From assembly GCA_003142955.1 (NCBI GenBank), contig PLOH01000105.1, positions 1 through 64,000 of the forward strand: DNA of 64,000 bases. The letters run 5' to 3'. The notes beneath the pieces were generated by a model. That model was not told the origin of the DNA, searched no databases, and saw only the letters and a program-made list of their open reading frames with translations. The DNA is from Opitutia bacterium (GTDB lineage Bacteria > Verrucomicrobiota > Verrucomicrobiia > Opitutales > Opitutaceae). This document shows positions 19,970 through 29,255 of this stretch, piece by piece; the first letter of the stretch is position 1, and each line of letters starts with the position of its first letter. A program made the translations under genes and the position numbers.

Positions 19970-20974
19970 GTGAAAGAATTCCTGCCCGCTCTTCTTCTCG
20001 GCTTCTTGTGCGGGTGTGTGACAACCCAGCCCAGAGGCTCCGGTGCGGGCTCGGATTCAAATCCGCTGCGGAACGCCCTTGCGGGCTACTACTCCACCAG
20101 AATCGTGCCTGATTCGACAATCCAGTGGTTCACCGTTAGAAACTGGATCGATCTAGGTGGTGACGGACGTTACGTATCGGGCCACCAGCACTACGTCAAC
20201 GGTGCCCCGACCCACGATTTCGTCGAAATGCCAAATGGGTTGACAGAAGAGGGCGGCAGCAGGGGGACTTGGCGAGTGGTCGAGAATCGCCTCATTCTAA
20301 AGAGCGATTTGCCCGTGTTTTCCTTCGGTTCCTCGGCGTTCTCAGCGGAAGGTCTCGGTGAGGCAACTGTTGTCCGCAGAGCTGGTAATTGGGTGATCAT
20401 ATGGGATCACAACGAGTTCGTGAAATCCAAACCGCCGGTGTCGGTCAACTCGACGACTCCCGCTGCCACTCCTGACAAGGGGCAACCGCCAGTCGCCACG
20501 CCGCAAGCGTACCGACAAGCAGTCAAAGTGCTGTTCCCGGTTCCAGTGGTCTTGGATCAGGTTGACCATTCCGTAACTCTGGCTCCAACGCTGGAGATCC
20601 GGAACACAAGTGACGACACCTTGGGGATCGTCTATCTTGGTGATTGGCTGGCCAATGCCAGCGTCGATTACGAGATTCTGGATTCAGCAGGGAACAAGAT
20701 CCTGCCAAACCGAACGGTTTATTTACGCTCCACTCTCGTCGGAGCCCGAATCTTCGTGCGTCTGCTAAAACCCGGAGAGTCCATCGCTTGGAACCCCGGA
20801 GTGGCGACCAGCTACTCAATCACCAAGAAAGGCAACTACCGTCTGTTTGCTCATGTGAAAGTCGCCGTGCCTGAGCCGATGTTTGAGGTCGGGATGGCAG
20901 ATCGTGACAGACTCCAAATCAGTAGCACCGTTCACAGCTTCGATTCGGATGCTGTCACTTTCTCCGTCGAATGA
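19970..20974 (+). CDS. Putative lipoprotein of unknown function
   Basis: Probable GTG start VKEFLPALLLGFLCGCVTTQ with lipobox-like LCGC; ORF open from 19880. Confidence 0.6.
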   Translation: MKEFLPALLLGFLCGCVTTQPRGSGAGSDSNPLRNALAGYYSTRIVPDSTIQWFTVRNWIDLGGDGRYVSGHQHYVNGAPTHDFVEMPNGLTEEGGSRGTWRVVENRLILKSDLPVFSFGSSAFSAEGLGEATVVRRAGNWVIIWDHNEFVKSKPPVSVNSTTPAATPDKGQPPVATPQAYRQAVKVLFPVPVVLDQVDHSVTLAPTLEIRNTSDDTLGIVYLGDWLANASVDYEILDSAGNKILPNRTVYLRSTLVGARIFVRLLKPGESIAWNPGVATSYSITKKGNYRLFAHVKVAVPEPMFEVGMADRDRLQISSTVHSFDSDAVTFSVE

Positions 20975-21156
20975 GCGATGCGACCATCCAACGCGGCCGG
21001 TTCGTCAGATGGAAATCAGGGACACGGGGGAAGTCGGACGGGGACAGGTCTCCCTGGACCGGTCGTTTTCACATCGCACTTGACGTTTGATCAACAGAAA
21101 GAATACGCACATTGCAAATGCCACATCGCCTGACCTTCGGCAACCTGAGAACTGCA

Positions 21157-21798
21157 ATGCCATATCGAATACTAGGGTTCATATTCGTCGTTTTGGCCGC
21201 AGCGTGCGTGTGTCGTGCCTACGGGTACGCGTGGCCGAGTGGGCCGCAATTCGTTGCATCGGCCGACGGCAGCGTCCTCTTGCGAATCGAGCCCGATAAT
21301 CGGTGGCTGACTCAACCAAATACGCAAAGGCTTCCGCCGACAGCCACCGTCTTCAGATTTGATGCGAAGACAGAATCCTTTCAGATGGTGTCAAAGTTTG
21401 TGCTAAGAAACCATCTGATGCCGTCCAAGGCATTCATTTCGAATGGTGCACAGTTCATTGTTACCTTGGACGATTGGGAACCCGAGGAGGGCAGCACCCC
21501 GAACGCGGTCGTTGTCTATCTGGAAACCGGGGAATTGGTGAAGTCATGGTCCCTTGAAGACATTTTTTCGAAGAAAGAGATCGGACGCTTTGGGTTTGTC
21601 GCCAGCGATGTCCCAGCGCGAAGATGGCGAGGGGACCCGGCGGGAATAGCCAATGCATATGGTCCGAACGGCGAAGACATGCTACGAATACCAAGTGCAC
21701 GGGAGCTGAAATGGCAGGTGACTCTGACCATGTATTTGTCAACAGACGCGTCAAAAATGGTTTTTGAGAAGCACCCCGAGAGGGACATTGACCGGTGA
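21157..21798 (+). CDS. Secreted protein of unknown function
   Basis: MPYRILGFIFVVLAAACVCRAYG signal peptide; ORF open from 21112. Confidence 0.6.
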   Translation: MPYRILGFIFVVLAAACVCRAYGYAWPSGPQFVASADGSVLLRIEPDNRWLTQPNTQRLPPTATVFRFDAKTESFQMVSKFVLRNHLMPSKAFISNGAQFIVTLDDWEPEEGSTPNAVVVYLETGELVKSWSLEDIFSKKEIGRFGFVASDVPARRWRGDPAGIANAYGPNGEDMLRIPSARELKWQVTLTMYLSTDASKMVFEKHPERDIDR

Positions 21799-21855
21799 TG
21801 CCGATGGCTTTCCCCGGCGGCCGTGTCCCGGCAAGGGGGACGGCGTCTCAATGCC

Positions 21856-22203
21856 CTACCGCAGAAAATTCCCCAGCCTGTCCGCCGGCAGCGATGTCAT
21901 TTCATTAACTGACTTCTGGTGCTTGCACAGCGGTCCCCGGTATTGGTAGTCGCGGCAATTGCAGGTAACGGCGTTCTGCTCCGCAATCGCCCGGTCCGCA
22001 GCCGCCTGCCTGATGGCCTCTTGTATCTCGGGCCATTTCGCCTTTGCAGCGATGCTTCCGATGAACGCAAAGAACTTCAAATCTTCCAGGCTCGGTTCTG
22101 GGTTCAAAAAGAGGTTTTGCTTCGCCGCCTCCCATCCTCCCCGAAAAAGACGTCGTCTGATCGCTCCGGGACCGGTTGCGTTCAATAAACGACCGGTTGT
22201 CAA
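21856..22203 (-). CDS. Small protein with SWIM-type zinc-finger motif
   Basis: CNCRDYQYRGPLCKH fits CxC(n)CxH; 115 aa, possibly truncated. Confidence 0.55.
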   Translation of the reverse strand: MTTGRLLNATGPGAIRRRLFRGGWEAAKQNLFLNPEPSLEDLKFFAFIGSIAAKAKWPEIQEAIRQAAADRAIAEQNAVTCNCRDYQYRGPLCKHQKSVNEMTSLPADRLGNFLR

Positions 22204-22241
22204 ACGCAGAGATCATTTTCCGCGACCTGCCCCCTTTTTGA

Positions 22242-22262
22242 CCCGACCCCGTTAAGATCGTC
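22242..22262. repeat. 21-bp direct repeat copy 2 (CCCGACCCCGTTAAGATCGTC)
   Basis: Identical to 18686-18706. Confidence 0.85.
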
Positions 22263-22329
22263 TGTTCTACTAATTGCGCGCTGGCGAGCGACTCCTCCGC
22301 CCGCCGTCACTACCGCGCCCGTCTCGATC

Positions 22330-23805
22330 TCATTCCCAGAGGTGTCGCGGGTAGTCGCGATAGAGATTCTTGAAGGCGCGGGAGTAGTGGAAGGTTCCGA
22401 GGCTGACGCGGACCAGTTCCTTGAACGGAATGCGGCGGTGCTCGATGCGCATGGGATTCTTGGACTCAGCCGCGGCGACCTGGCGGGCGTACAAGTTGCA
22501 AAACTCCCTCAACGGCAGCTTGGTGGGCGTGAGCGGGTGCATGCAGTCGTGAAGATCGTGCGGATTCTCCACCCAGATCCGGGGTTCGATGGCTTTATAG
22601 TCGTCGGTGCCGGGCGAAGGCGTACACACGGTGAAGCTGCACTGCGCCGGCGGCATCTCCTGCACATAGTCGCGCAGCCGGGCGAACTCCTCGCGAGTGG
22701 ATTCCGGCATCAACATGAACGCCGCATGAACGGCCACGCCGGCCGACCGCAGAGCGCTATGCGCCCGGGCATTCTCGGCCACGGTCGAGCCTTTCTTCAC
22801 TTTGCGCAACTGCTCATCGGTCGGGAACTCGAAGCCGAGAAATGCCGCATCGAGCCCGAGTTCGCGCCAGGTCGCGAACAGTTCCGGGCAGCGGTTGACG
22901 GTCGTGGCGCGCGTCCAGGCGAAATAGCGCTTCTGGATGCCGCGCCGCCGAATGGCTCCGGCCAGCTCCATGGCAAAGTCCGGATCGATGAAATTCTCGT
23001 CGTCGCAAAAATAGACATGATCGGTGCGCAACCCGCCGATCTCCTCCGCCACCTCGTCGGCCACCCGGGGCTGGTGCTGGCCGCCGCAAAGCTGAGGCAC
23101 GATGCAAAAGGAACATTTCATGCGGCAACCGAAGGAACTCCGCACCAGCGAAATCGCCGGGAAAAGGCTGTCTCCGGGCCGGGATCGCTCGCACGCCCAG
23201 ACGCACGTGTAGCGGCTGGGGTCCCACAAATCGCGCCGCGGCGGCGGCAGGTCGGCCACGTTGGGAAAGGGTGGCCAGGTAAGGACGGCCGCGGTGTCGA
23301 ACCGATCCCCCGTGAGCAGCACGCCTTGGATTCCCTCGATGGAATCCGCCCGGGAAAAAGCCTCGACGACGGCCCGGAACGGCAGACAGCCCTCGCCGCG
23401 GACAATTGCGTCGATGGCCTCAATGTTGTAGTCGTCGGCCGCAACCACCGCATGATGACCGCCGACGACGATCAAAGCGTGCGGCATAGCGCGCCGGGCT
23501 TCTACGGCGAGCGCTTTGACGGTGGAACTTTCGTGCGAGTAGCCGGTGAAGCCGATGATATCGGGCGACAGATTCTCGATCTTCCGGAGAAACGCCCCGA
23601 CCGGATTGCGGTAGAACCGCAGATCGAGAACAACGACGCGGTGCCGCCTGGGGACAGCGGCCGCAATGTAGCCCAGCTCAATGGGCTCGAGCATCAGGTA
23701 GCGATACAACGCACGAATGGTGCCCAGCCGCGCCATCGGTTTGACCAATAAAATGGTCAGATCACGCTCGGCGCGGATAATCCCTCCCTGGGCGGCGTTG
23801 TTCAT
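22330..23805 (-). CDS. B12-binding-domain radical SAM protein
   Basis: PHALIVVGGHHAVVAADDYN (B12-binding-like) and SFGCRMKCSFCIVPQL (CxxxCxxC). Confidence 0.87.
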   Translation of the reverse strand: MNNAAQGGIIRAERDLTILLVKPMARLGTIRALYRYLMLEPIELGYIAAAVPRRHRVVVLDLRFYRNPVGAFLRKIENLSPDIIGFTGYSHESSTVKALAVEARRAMPHALIVVGGHHAVVAADDYNIEAIDAIVRGEGCLPFRAVVEAFSRADSIEGIQGVLLTGDRFDTAAVLTWPPFPNVADLPPPRRDLWDPSRYTCVWACERSRPGDSLFPAISLVRSSFGCRMKCSFCIVPQLCGGQHQPRVADEVAEEIGGLRTDHVYFCDDENFIDPDFAMELAGAIRRRGIQKRYFAWTRATTVNRCPELFATWRELGLDAAFLGFEFPTDEQLRKVKKGSTVAENARAHSALRSAGVAVHAAFMLMPESTREEFARLRDYVQEMPPAQCSFTVCTPSPGTDDYKAIEPRIWVENPHDLHDCMHPLTPTKLPLREFCNLYARQVAAAESKNPMRIEHRRIPFKELVRVSLGTFHYSRAFKNLYRDYPRHLWE

Positions 23806-24107
23806 TACAGAAGAAATCGCTGGGCACTACCTGCCGCTTCCCGCCGAATCGGGCGGGTTCAGCCGCTTGCTTATCTGTCACGATTCGGGGCCAAAGCGAG
23901 TTTAGATCGCGCCCTGCGGACCGCAGTCATTTTTCGCGTCGCCGAGAACAGCCCCACCTCTTCGTTGCAAAGCCGCGTGACATTGGCCTGCATCAGACAC
24001 CAGCCCACATCAGCCCCGGCTTTAGTCCTGCCCGTGAGAAAAAACCGGGCTCCGGGATCGACTCGCGACCACCGGCGACTATTGTGGAGAAGAGAACTAC
24101 GCCCGTG

Positions 24108-24830
24108 ATGAACGACGCCACTGCTGACCGAAAGACGGAGCCCGGCCGCGCCGCCCCATCGGTCAGAGTTCCCGGCCGGTTGCGCCGGCTGGCCGCAACG
24201 GTCAGCGCAAACTGGTATCTGAAGCTGATCGGCATTCCGGGATTTATCGCCCTCTTCTTCGTTGCCTATTTCTGGACGCTCCGTTCGACCCCGTTCCCAG
24301 TTACGACGGTCCCGGTGACTCTTCTGGACCATTTCATCACGTTTCGCCCCGAAGCGCTGCCGCTGTATCTTTCGCTGTGGGTTTACGTCTCGCTTCCGCC
24401 GTCGCTCCTGAACGACCGCCGGGAACTTTTCTTCTACGGTCTCGCCGCGACCGCGCTTGCCGTCGCCGGTCTCGCCATCTTCCTTTTCTTCCCCACCACG
24501 ATCGCCCGACCGGACATCAATTGGTCCCTCCATCCGGCTTTTGCGTTCATGAAGGGCATTGACGCTCCCGGCAACGCCTGCCCGTCACTTCACGTGGCTT
24601 TTGCCGTCTTCTCGGCCATCTGGCTGGATCGGCTCATCCGGCGGATCGGCTATCACCCCATCCTCCGGGTTTTGAACGTGGGCTGGTGCGCCGGCATCAT
24701 GTATTCCACGCTGGCCACCAAACAACACGTCGCCCTGGATCTTCTCGCCGGCACCGTCTTCGGAATGATCGGGGCCGCTTGGAAATCGCCCGGTGCCCCA
24801 CCCGCCAGGGTTTGCCTTGGCCAGTCCTGA
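24108..24830 (+). CDS. PAP2-superfamily membrane phosphatase
   Basis: NACPSLHVAFAVFSAIW and STLATKQHVALDLLAGTVFG. Confidence 0.8.
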   Translation: MNDATADRKTEPGRAAPSVRVPGRLRRLAATVSANWYLKLIGIPGFIALFFVAYFWTLRSTPFPVTTVPVTLLDHFITFRPEALPLYLSLWVYVSLPPSLLNDRRELFFYGLAATALAVAGLAIFLFFPTTIARPDINWSLHPAFAFMKGIDAPGNACPSLHVAFAVFSAIWLDRLIRRIGYHPILRVLNVGWCAGIMYSTLATKQHVALDLLAGTVFGMIGAAWKSPGAPPARVCLGQS

Positions 24831-24896
24831 ATCGCTCACCGGCAGCGTAGCGAGACAACGATCCAGGTTTACGCGGGAAACCACCATCATGCACCT

Positions 24897-25082
24897 TTGC
24901 ACCTCAATCGGGGTCTCCGCTTTTTTCTGCGCACTTCCCTACGTTTCCGGCGCGTCGAGGAAGGCAGCTATGAGAATGGCACCTTCCAGCCTATTCGGAT
25001 CTGGAACGGGGACGAGACCGACTGCGGGCTTTCGTTCTTTTCGGCCCCGCAAATCCTCCGCGTCGTGCTGGGCACTTACTAA
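24897..25082 (+). pseudogene. C-terminal remnant resembling GH35/DUF5597 beta-galactosidase tail
   Basis: VEEGSYENGTFQPIRIWNGDETDCGLSFFSAPQILRVVLGTY followed by stop, no upstream catalytic domain. Confidence 0.5.
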
Positions 25083-25094
25083 GAATGAAGTGAA

Positions 25095-28085
25095 GTGGAC
25101 CCATCGATCCCCATGAGCCCAAATGACCTCAGCCTGAGCCGGCTTCATGCCGACGAACCCTCTCGTCGCTCGCGACCTCCAAAACTGATTGGTGCGAGCT
25201 GCAGGAGCCTGCTCGCAGGCGATTTCTCCTCGCTAATCGCGAGCAAGCTCGCTCCTGCAACCGCCTGGATCCGCTATCGCCGGAACTATGCGGTTGGATT
25301 TGTAGGGCGGGGCCGCCTGACCCCGTTATTGATCCTGTTGGTCGCGGCGCTGGTCGTGCGTCTGTCCGCGGCTCCCGGCGCCATTGCCGTGCACACGACT
25401 GACATCGTGGGCACCGAGTACAAAGTCGATCCCGTCGGCATTGACGTCGCCCAGCCCCGGTTGACGTGGCAGCTTCGATCGGAGCAACGCGGAACCGTGC
25501 AGATGGCCTATCAGGTCCAAGTCACCGCAACGTCCGACGCGTTGCTGGCAGGTCGCGATCTGATTTGGGACTCGGGCCGCGTCGACTCGGATCGATCGGT
25601 GCAGGTTGCCTACGCCGGCCCGATGTTGAAATCAGGACAACGCTATCACTGGCGCGTGCGCACGTGGGACGGTGCCGGTCACGTCTCGGCTTGGAGCCAA
25701 CCAGCCTATTGGGAAATGGGTTTGTTGCAGCCATCCGACTGGTCGCCAGCCGCGTGGATCACCCCGGCGTGGGATGAGGATACGACAAAATCGAATCCAG
25801 CGCCGATGTTCCGAAAAGCCTTCGGCGTCGACGGTGCGGTGCGGTCCGCCCGGCTTTATGTGACCAGCCTCGGACTTTACGAAGCGGAGCTCAACGGCCG
25901 GCGAGTCGGCGACCAGCTCTTCACGCCCGGGTGGACCAGTTACGACCACCGGCTCCAATATCAGACCTACGACGTCACGGCGCTGTTACAGGACGGCGGC
26001 AACGCTTTGGGTATTACCCTCGGCAACGGCTGGTATCGCGGCCCGCTGAAATGGGACCTGAAGCGCAATCAATATGGCGACCGCCTCGCCCTGCTCGCGC
26101 AATTGCAGATCGTCTATGCCGACGGTCACCTGCAGACAGTCAGCTCCGACGCCTCGTGGAAAGCATCGACCGGACCGATCTTGCTTTCGGAAATCTACCT
26201 CGGCGAACGGTACGATGCCCGGCTCGAGAAAACCGGCTGGAGCCTCGCGAACTATGACGACCGCGCCTGGGCGGGGGTAAGAGTGCTTGAGCACAGCAAG
26301 CAGATCCTCGTCGCGCCGCCCGGTCCGCCGGTGCGCAGACTGGAGGAGATCAGGCCGGTTGCCATCCTGCACACGCCCGCCGGCGAGACCGTCGTCGACT
26401 TCGGGCAGAACATGGTCGGCTGGGTGCGTCTGAACGTACGCGGAGACGCCGGCGCGACCGTGACGCTGCGCCACGCCGAGGTGCTCGACAAGGCCGGCAA
26501 TTTCTACACCGCCAATCTCCGTGGCGCGTCACAAAAGATTGAGTACACGCTCAAGGGCGATGCCGAGGAAACCTACGAGCCGCATTTCACGTTCCAGGGG
26601 TTCCGTTACGTCGCCGTGCAGGGCTATCCTGGCGGACTCACGCTCGATCGGCTGACCGGCGTCGTCATTCACTCCGACCTGGCTCGCACCGGTCATTGGG
26701 AATGCTCGAATCCGCTGCTCAACCAGCTTCAGCACAATATCGTGTGGGGCCAGAAGGGGAACTTCCTCGACGTGCCGACCGACTGCCCGCAACGCGACGA
26801 GCGCCTGGGCTGGACGGGCGACGCGCAGGCGTTTGTGCGAACGGCGACCTTCAACGCGGAGGTCGCGGGGTTTTTCACGAAGTGGTTGCGCGATCTGGCG
26901 GCCGATCAGAAAGACAACGGCGCCGTGCCCGTCGTCATTCCCGATGTCATCGTGCGGGGCGAGCCGACCGACAGTTCCTCCGGGTGGGGCGATGTCGCCA
27001 CGATCGCGCCGTGGACGATCCATCTCGTCTATGGCGATACGCGCATCCTCGAAATCCAGTATCCCAGCATGAAGGCGTGGGTGGAATTCATCCGCTCGCG
27101 CGCTCAAAATGACCTATGGAACACGGGTTTCCATTTCGGCGACTGGTTGAGCTACGCTACGACGGACCCAGGCTATCCGGGTGCGACGACCGGCAAGGAT
27201 CTGATCGCCACGGCATTCTATGCGCACTCGACCGACCTCCTCGCCCGGACCGCGGCGGTGCTCGGCCGGGAGCACGACGCCCGAGTCTATGCGGCGCTAT
27301 TTAAAAGGATTAGAACCGCCTTCAATCGCGAGTTCGTCACGCCCGCCGGCCGCGTCGGCGAGGCCACGCAAACCGCCTACGTGCTGGCGCTGCAGTTCAA
27401 CCTTCTGGCCGAGGGCAAACGCACGGAGGCGGCCCGCCGGCTTGCCGCGGATGTCAAAGCCTTCCGGAATCATCTGACAACGGGATTTATCGGCACGCCT
27501 TATCTGTGCCGCGTTCTCAGCGATAACGGCCAACTCGACACCGCTTACGCACTGCTGAATCAGGACACCTATCCCTCCTGGCTCTATCCGGTGAAGCAGG
27601 GCGCAACGACGATCTGGGAACGCTGGGACGGCATCAAGCCGGACGGGACGTTTCAGGATCCTGGCATGAACTCTTACAATCACTACGCTTACGGTGCCGT
27701 CGGCGATTGGCTCTACAGCGTCGTGGCGGGCATTGACCTCGATCCGGCGCAGCCCGGTTATAAGCACGTCTTGATCCGTCCGCAACCCGGCGGAAAACTC
27801 ACGTCGGTAAGGGCCAGCCTCGACACGCAATACGGTGAGGTGGCGTCGGCGTGGAAAGTTGCCGGCGGCCGGTTCGAACTGGCCGTGCGATTGCCGCCAA
27901 ATACGCACGCGACCGTGCGACTGCCGCATGCGACCGCGGTGGCGGCTGTCACCGAGAGCGGCCGGCCGCTGGAAGGCGCCGCTGGTATTACCCAGGTGGC
28001 CCAGGACGGCGATGCGGTGATCGTTGAAATCGGCTCGGGCGAATATCATTTCTCTTATCCCGCGGGATCCTGGGCTGGCAAGTAG
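25095..28085 (+). CDS. GH78-family alpha-L-rhamnosidase
   Basis: VDPVGIDVAQPRLTWQL; YVTSLGLYEAELNGRRVGDQLFTPGWTSYDHRLQYQTYDVT; DVPTDCPQRDERLGWTGDAQAFVRTATFN; true start probably downstream of the REP pair (near 25300). Confidence 0.92.
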   Translation: MDPSIPMSPNDLSLSRLHADEPSRRSRPPKLIGASCRSLLAGDFSSLIASKLAPATAWIRYRRNYAVGFVGRGRLTPLLILLVAALVVRLSAAPGAIAVHTTDIVGTEYKVDPVGIDVAQPRLTWQLRSEQRGTVQMAYQVQVTATSDALLAGRDLIWDSGRVDSDRSVQVAYAGPMLKSGQRYHWRVRTWDGAGHVSAWSQPAYWEMGLLQPSDWSPAAWITPAWDEDTTKSNPAPMFRKAFGVDGAVRSARLYVTSLGLYEAELNGRRVGDQLFTPGWTSYDHRLQYQTYDVTALLQDGGNALGITLGNGWYRGPLKWDLKRNQYGDRLALLAQLQIVYADGHLQTVSSDASWKASTGPILLSEIYLGERYDARLEKTGWSLANYDDRAWAGVRVLEHSKQILVAPPGPPVRRLEEIRPVAILHTPAGETVVDFGQNMVGWVRLNVRGDAGATVTLRHAEVLDKAGNFYTANLRGASQKIEYTLKGDAEETYEPHFTFQGFRYVAVQGYPGGLTLDRLTGVVIHSDLARTGHWECSNPLLNQLQHNIVWGQKGNFLDVPTDCPQRDERLGWTGDAQAFVRTATFNAEVAGFFTKWLRDLAADQKDNGAVPVVIPDVIVRGEPTDSSSGWGDVATIAPWTIHLVYGDTRILEIQYPSMKAWVEFIRSRAQNDLWNTGFHFGDWLSYATTDPGYPGATTGKDLIATAFYAHSTDLLARTAAVLGREHDARVYAALFKRIRTAFNREFVTPAGRVGEATQTAYVLALQFNLLAEGKRTEAARRLAADVKAFRNHLTTGFIGTPYLCRVLSDNGQLDTAYALLNQDTYPSWLYPVKQGATTIWERWDGIKPDGTFQDPGMNSYNHYAYGAVGDWLYSVVAGIDLDPAQPGYKHVLIRPQPGGKLTSVRASLDTQYGEVASAWKVAGGRFELAVRLPPNTHATVRLPHATAVAAVTESGRPLEGAAGITQVAQDGDAVIVEIGSGEYHFSYPAGSWAGK
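25201..25260. repeat. Inverted pair of family A REP-like units (REPIN-like)
   Basis: GCAGGAGCCTGCTCGCAGGCGAT ... ATCGCGAGCAAGCTCGCTCCTGCA. Confidence 0.85.
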
Positions 28086-28200
28086 GCCGGGGCATCCACC
28101 CGATGTAGAGAGGGCTGTTTTTTCCCTTCCCCACCAGACTTTTCCTGCTCTCGCATCCAATGCCCGAAGAGCAATCGCTTTTGAATCAATACCTCGTCCC

Positions 28201-29142
28201 TTGAATCGCAGAGAATTCATCAGATCATCTTCCGTTGCGCTGAACTGCCCGTGGCCACGCCTGCTGTGGTTGGTGGCTTGCGTGGCAATGCCTCAACCGG
28301 TCCGCGCCGGAACAACCCCGAATGATCCTCCGCCGCACGACCGCGCCAGCACGATGAATGATCCAACCCTCGCCGAATCGGACCGTGCCACCGTCGGCCA
28401 AGCGGCCACCTTCCCGGCGCTCATCCAGGACGGCGATGCAGTCTTCTTCGTCGGCAACAGTTTTTTTGGCTGGCAGGATCGCAAGCTGGCCGAGTGGGTC
28501 GCCGCGTTGGGCAGGGCCGTGACACCGCCCATCCACATCGAAGTCGGATCAGACATCGTCTTCGGTAACACACCGCTAGCCGGTTTCCTCGACCATCCCG
28601 CGACGCGGGCCGCACTCGCCTCGCGCAAATACAAGGTCTTCGTTCTGCAGGGTGAGGAATTCGAGCCCGTCGATCACAAGGCCGCCTTTCACCAGGCAGT
28701 GCGGGATTTTTATCGCGCCATCAGCGCCGCCGGAGGACGAACCGTCCTTTTTATGACCTGGGATTTTCGCTGGCGCCCATTCATCGCGGAGCTGGCCGCT
28801 TCCTACGACGAGATTGGACGGGAACTGGGTATTCCCGTGATTCCCGTCGGACTCATCTATCGGAACTGCGGCCGCTCTCCTCCCCATGGTGAAACGCCCT
28901 TCTGGCTCACCGCCGACACCGAACATCCGGATGGGAACCTGCACGAGAACGAGAAAGGCACCGCAGTGAATGCGTACGCCACCTTCGCGATGCTCACGGG
29001 GCGGAATCCCCACGGCAGGAATTTCACGGCCCCCGGCAATACCAACGACGATGCTCTCATGCTCTACTTTTCCGACATCGCCTGGGCCGAAGTTTGCCCG
29101 CGCCTCCAGGAACTGAAAGATGGCGGATTTTCAGCGCCGTAG
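28201..29142 (+). CDS. SGNH/GDSL-hydrolase-like exported protein (possible Tat signal)
   Basis: Probable TTG start LNRREFIRSSS; DAVFFVGNSFFGWQ; VFVLQGEEFEPVDH; ORF open from 28024. Confidence 0.6.
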   Translation: MNRREFIRSSSVALNCPWPRLLWLVACVAMPQPVRAGTTPNDPPPHDRASTMNDPTLAESDRATVGQAATFPALIQDGDAVFFVGNSFFGWQDRKLAEWVAALGRAVTPPIHIEVGSDIVFGNTPLAGFLDHPATRAALASRKYKVFVLQGEEFEPVDHKAAFHQAVRDFYRAISAAGGRTVLFMTWDFRWRPFIAELAASYDEIGRELGIPVIPVGLIYRNCGRSPPHGETPFWLTADTEHPDGNLHENEKGTAVNAYATFAMLTGRNPHGRNFTAPGNTNDDALMLYFSDIAWAEVCPRLQELKDGGFSAP

Positions 29143-29255
29143 GCGAAAAACTCCGGTGGGGTCATCCAGTCGGAGCGATTCTCGCACGCAACCCCGCGGA
29201 CTGTCCCCTACGAACCATCGCCTCGCTCGCAACCTCCGAAATTGTTTGGCGCCAG

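Noticed and set aside
22342-23751. 469-aa plus-strand ORF opposite the radical SAM gene
   Set aside because: Minus-strand frame has B12-binding and CxxxCxxC motifs; the opposite ORF is a mirror of its codon structure.
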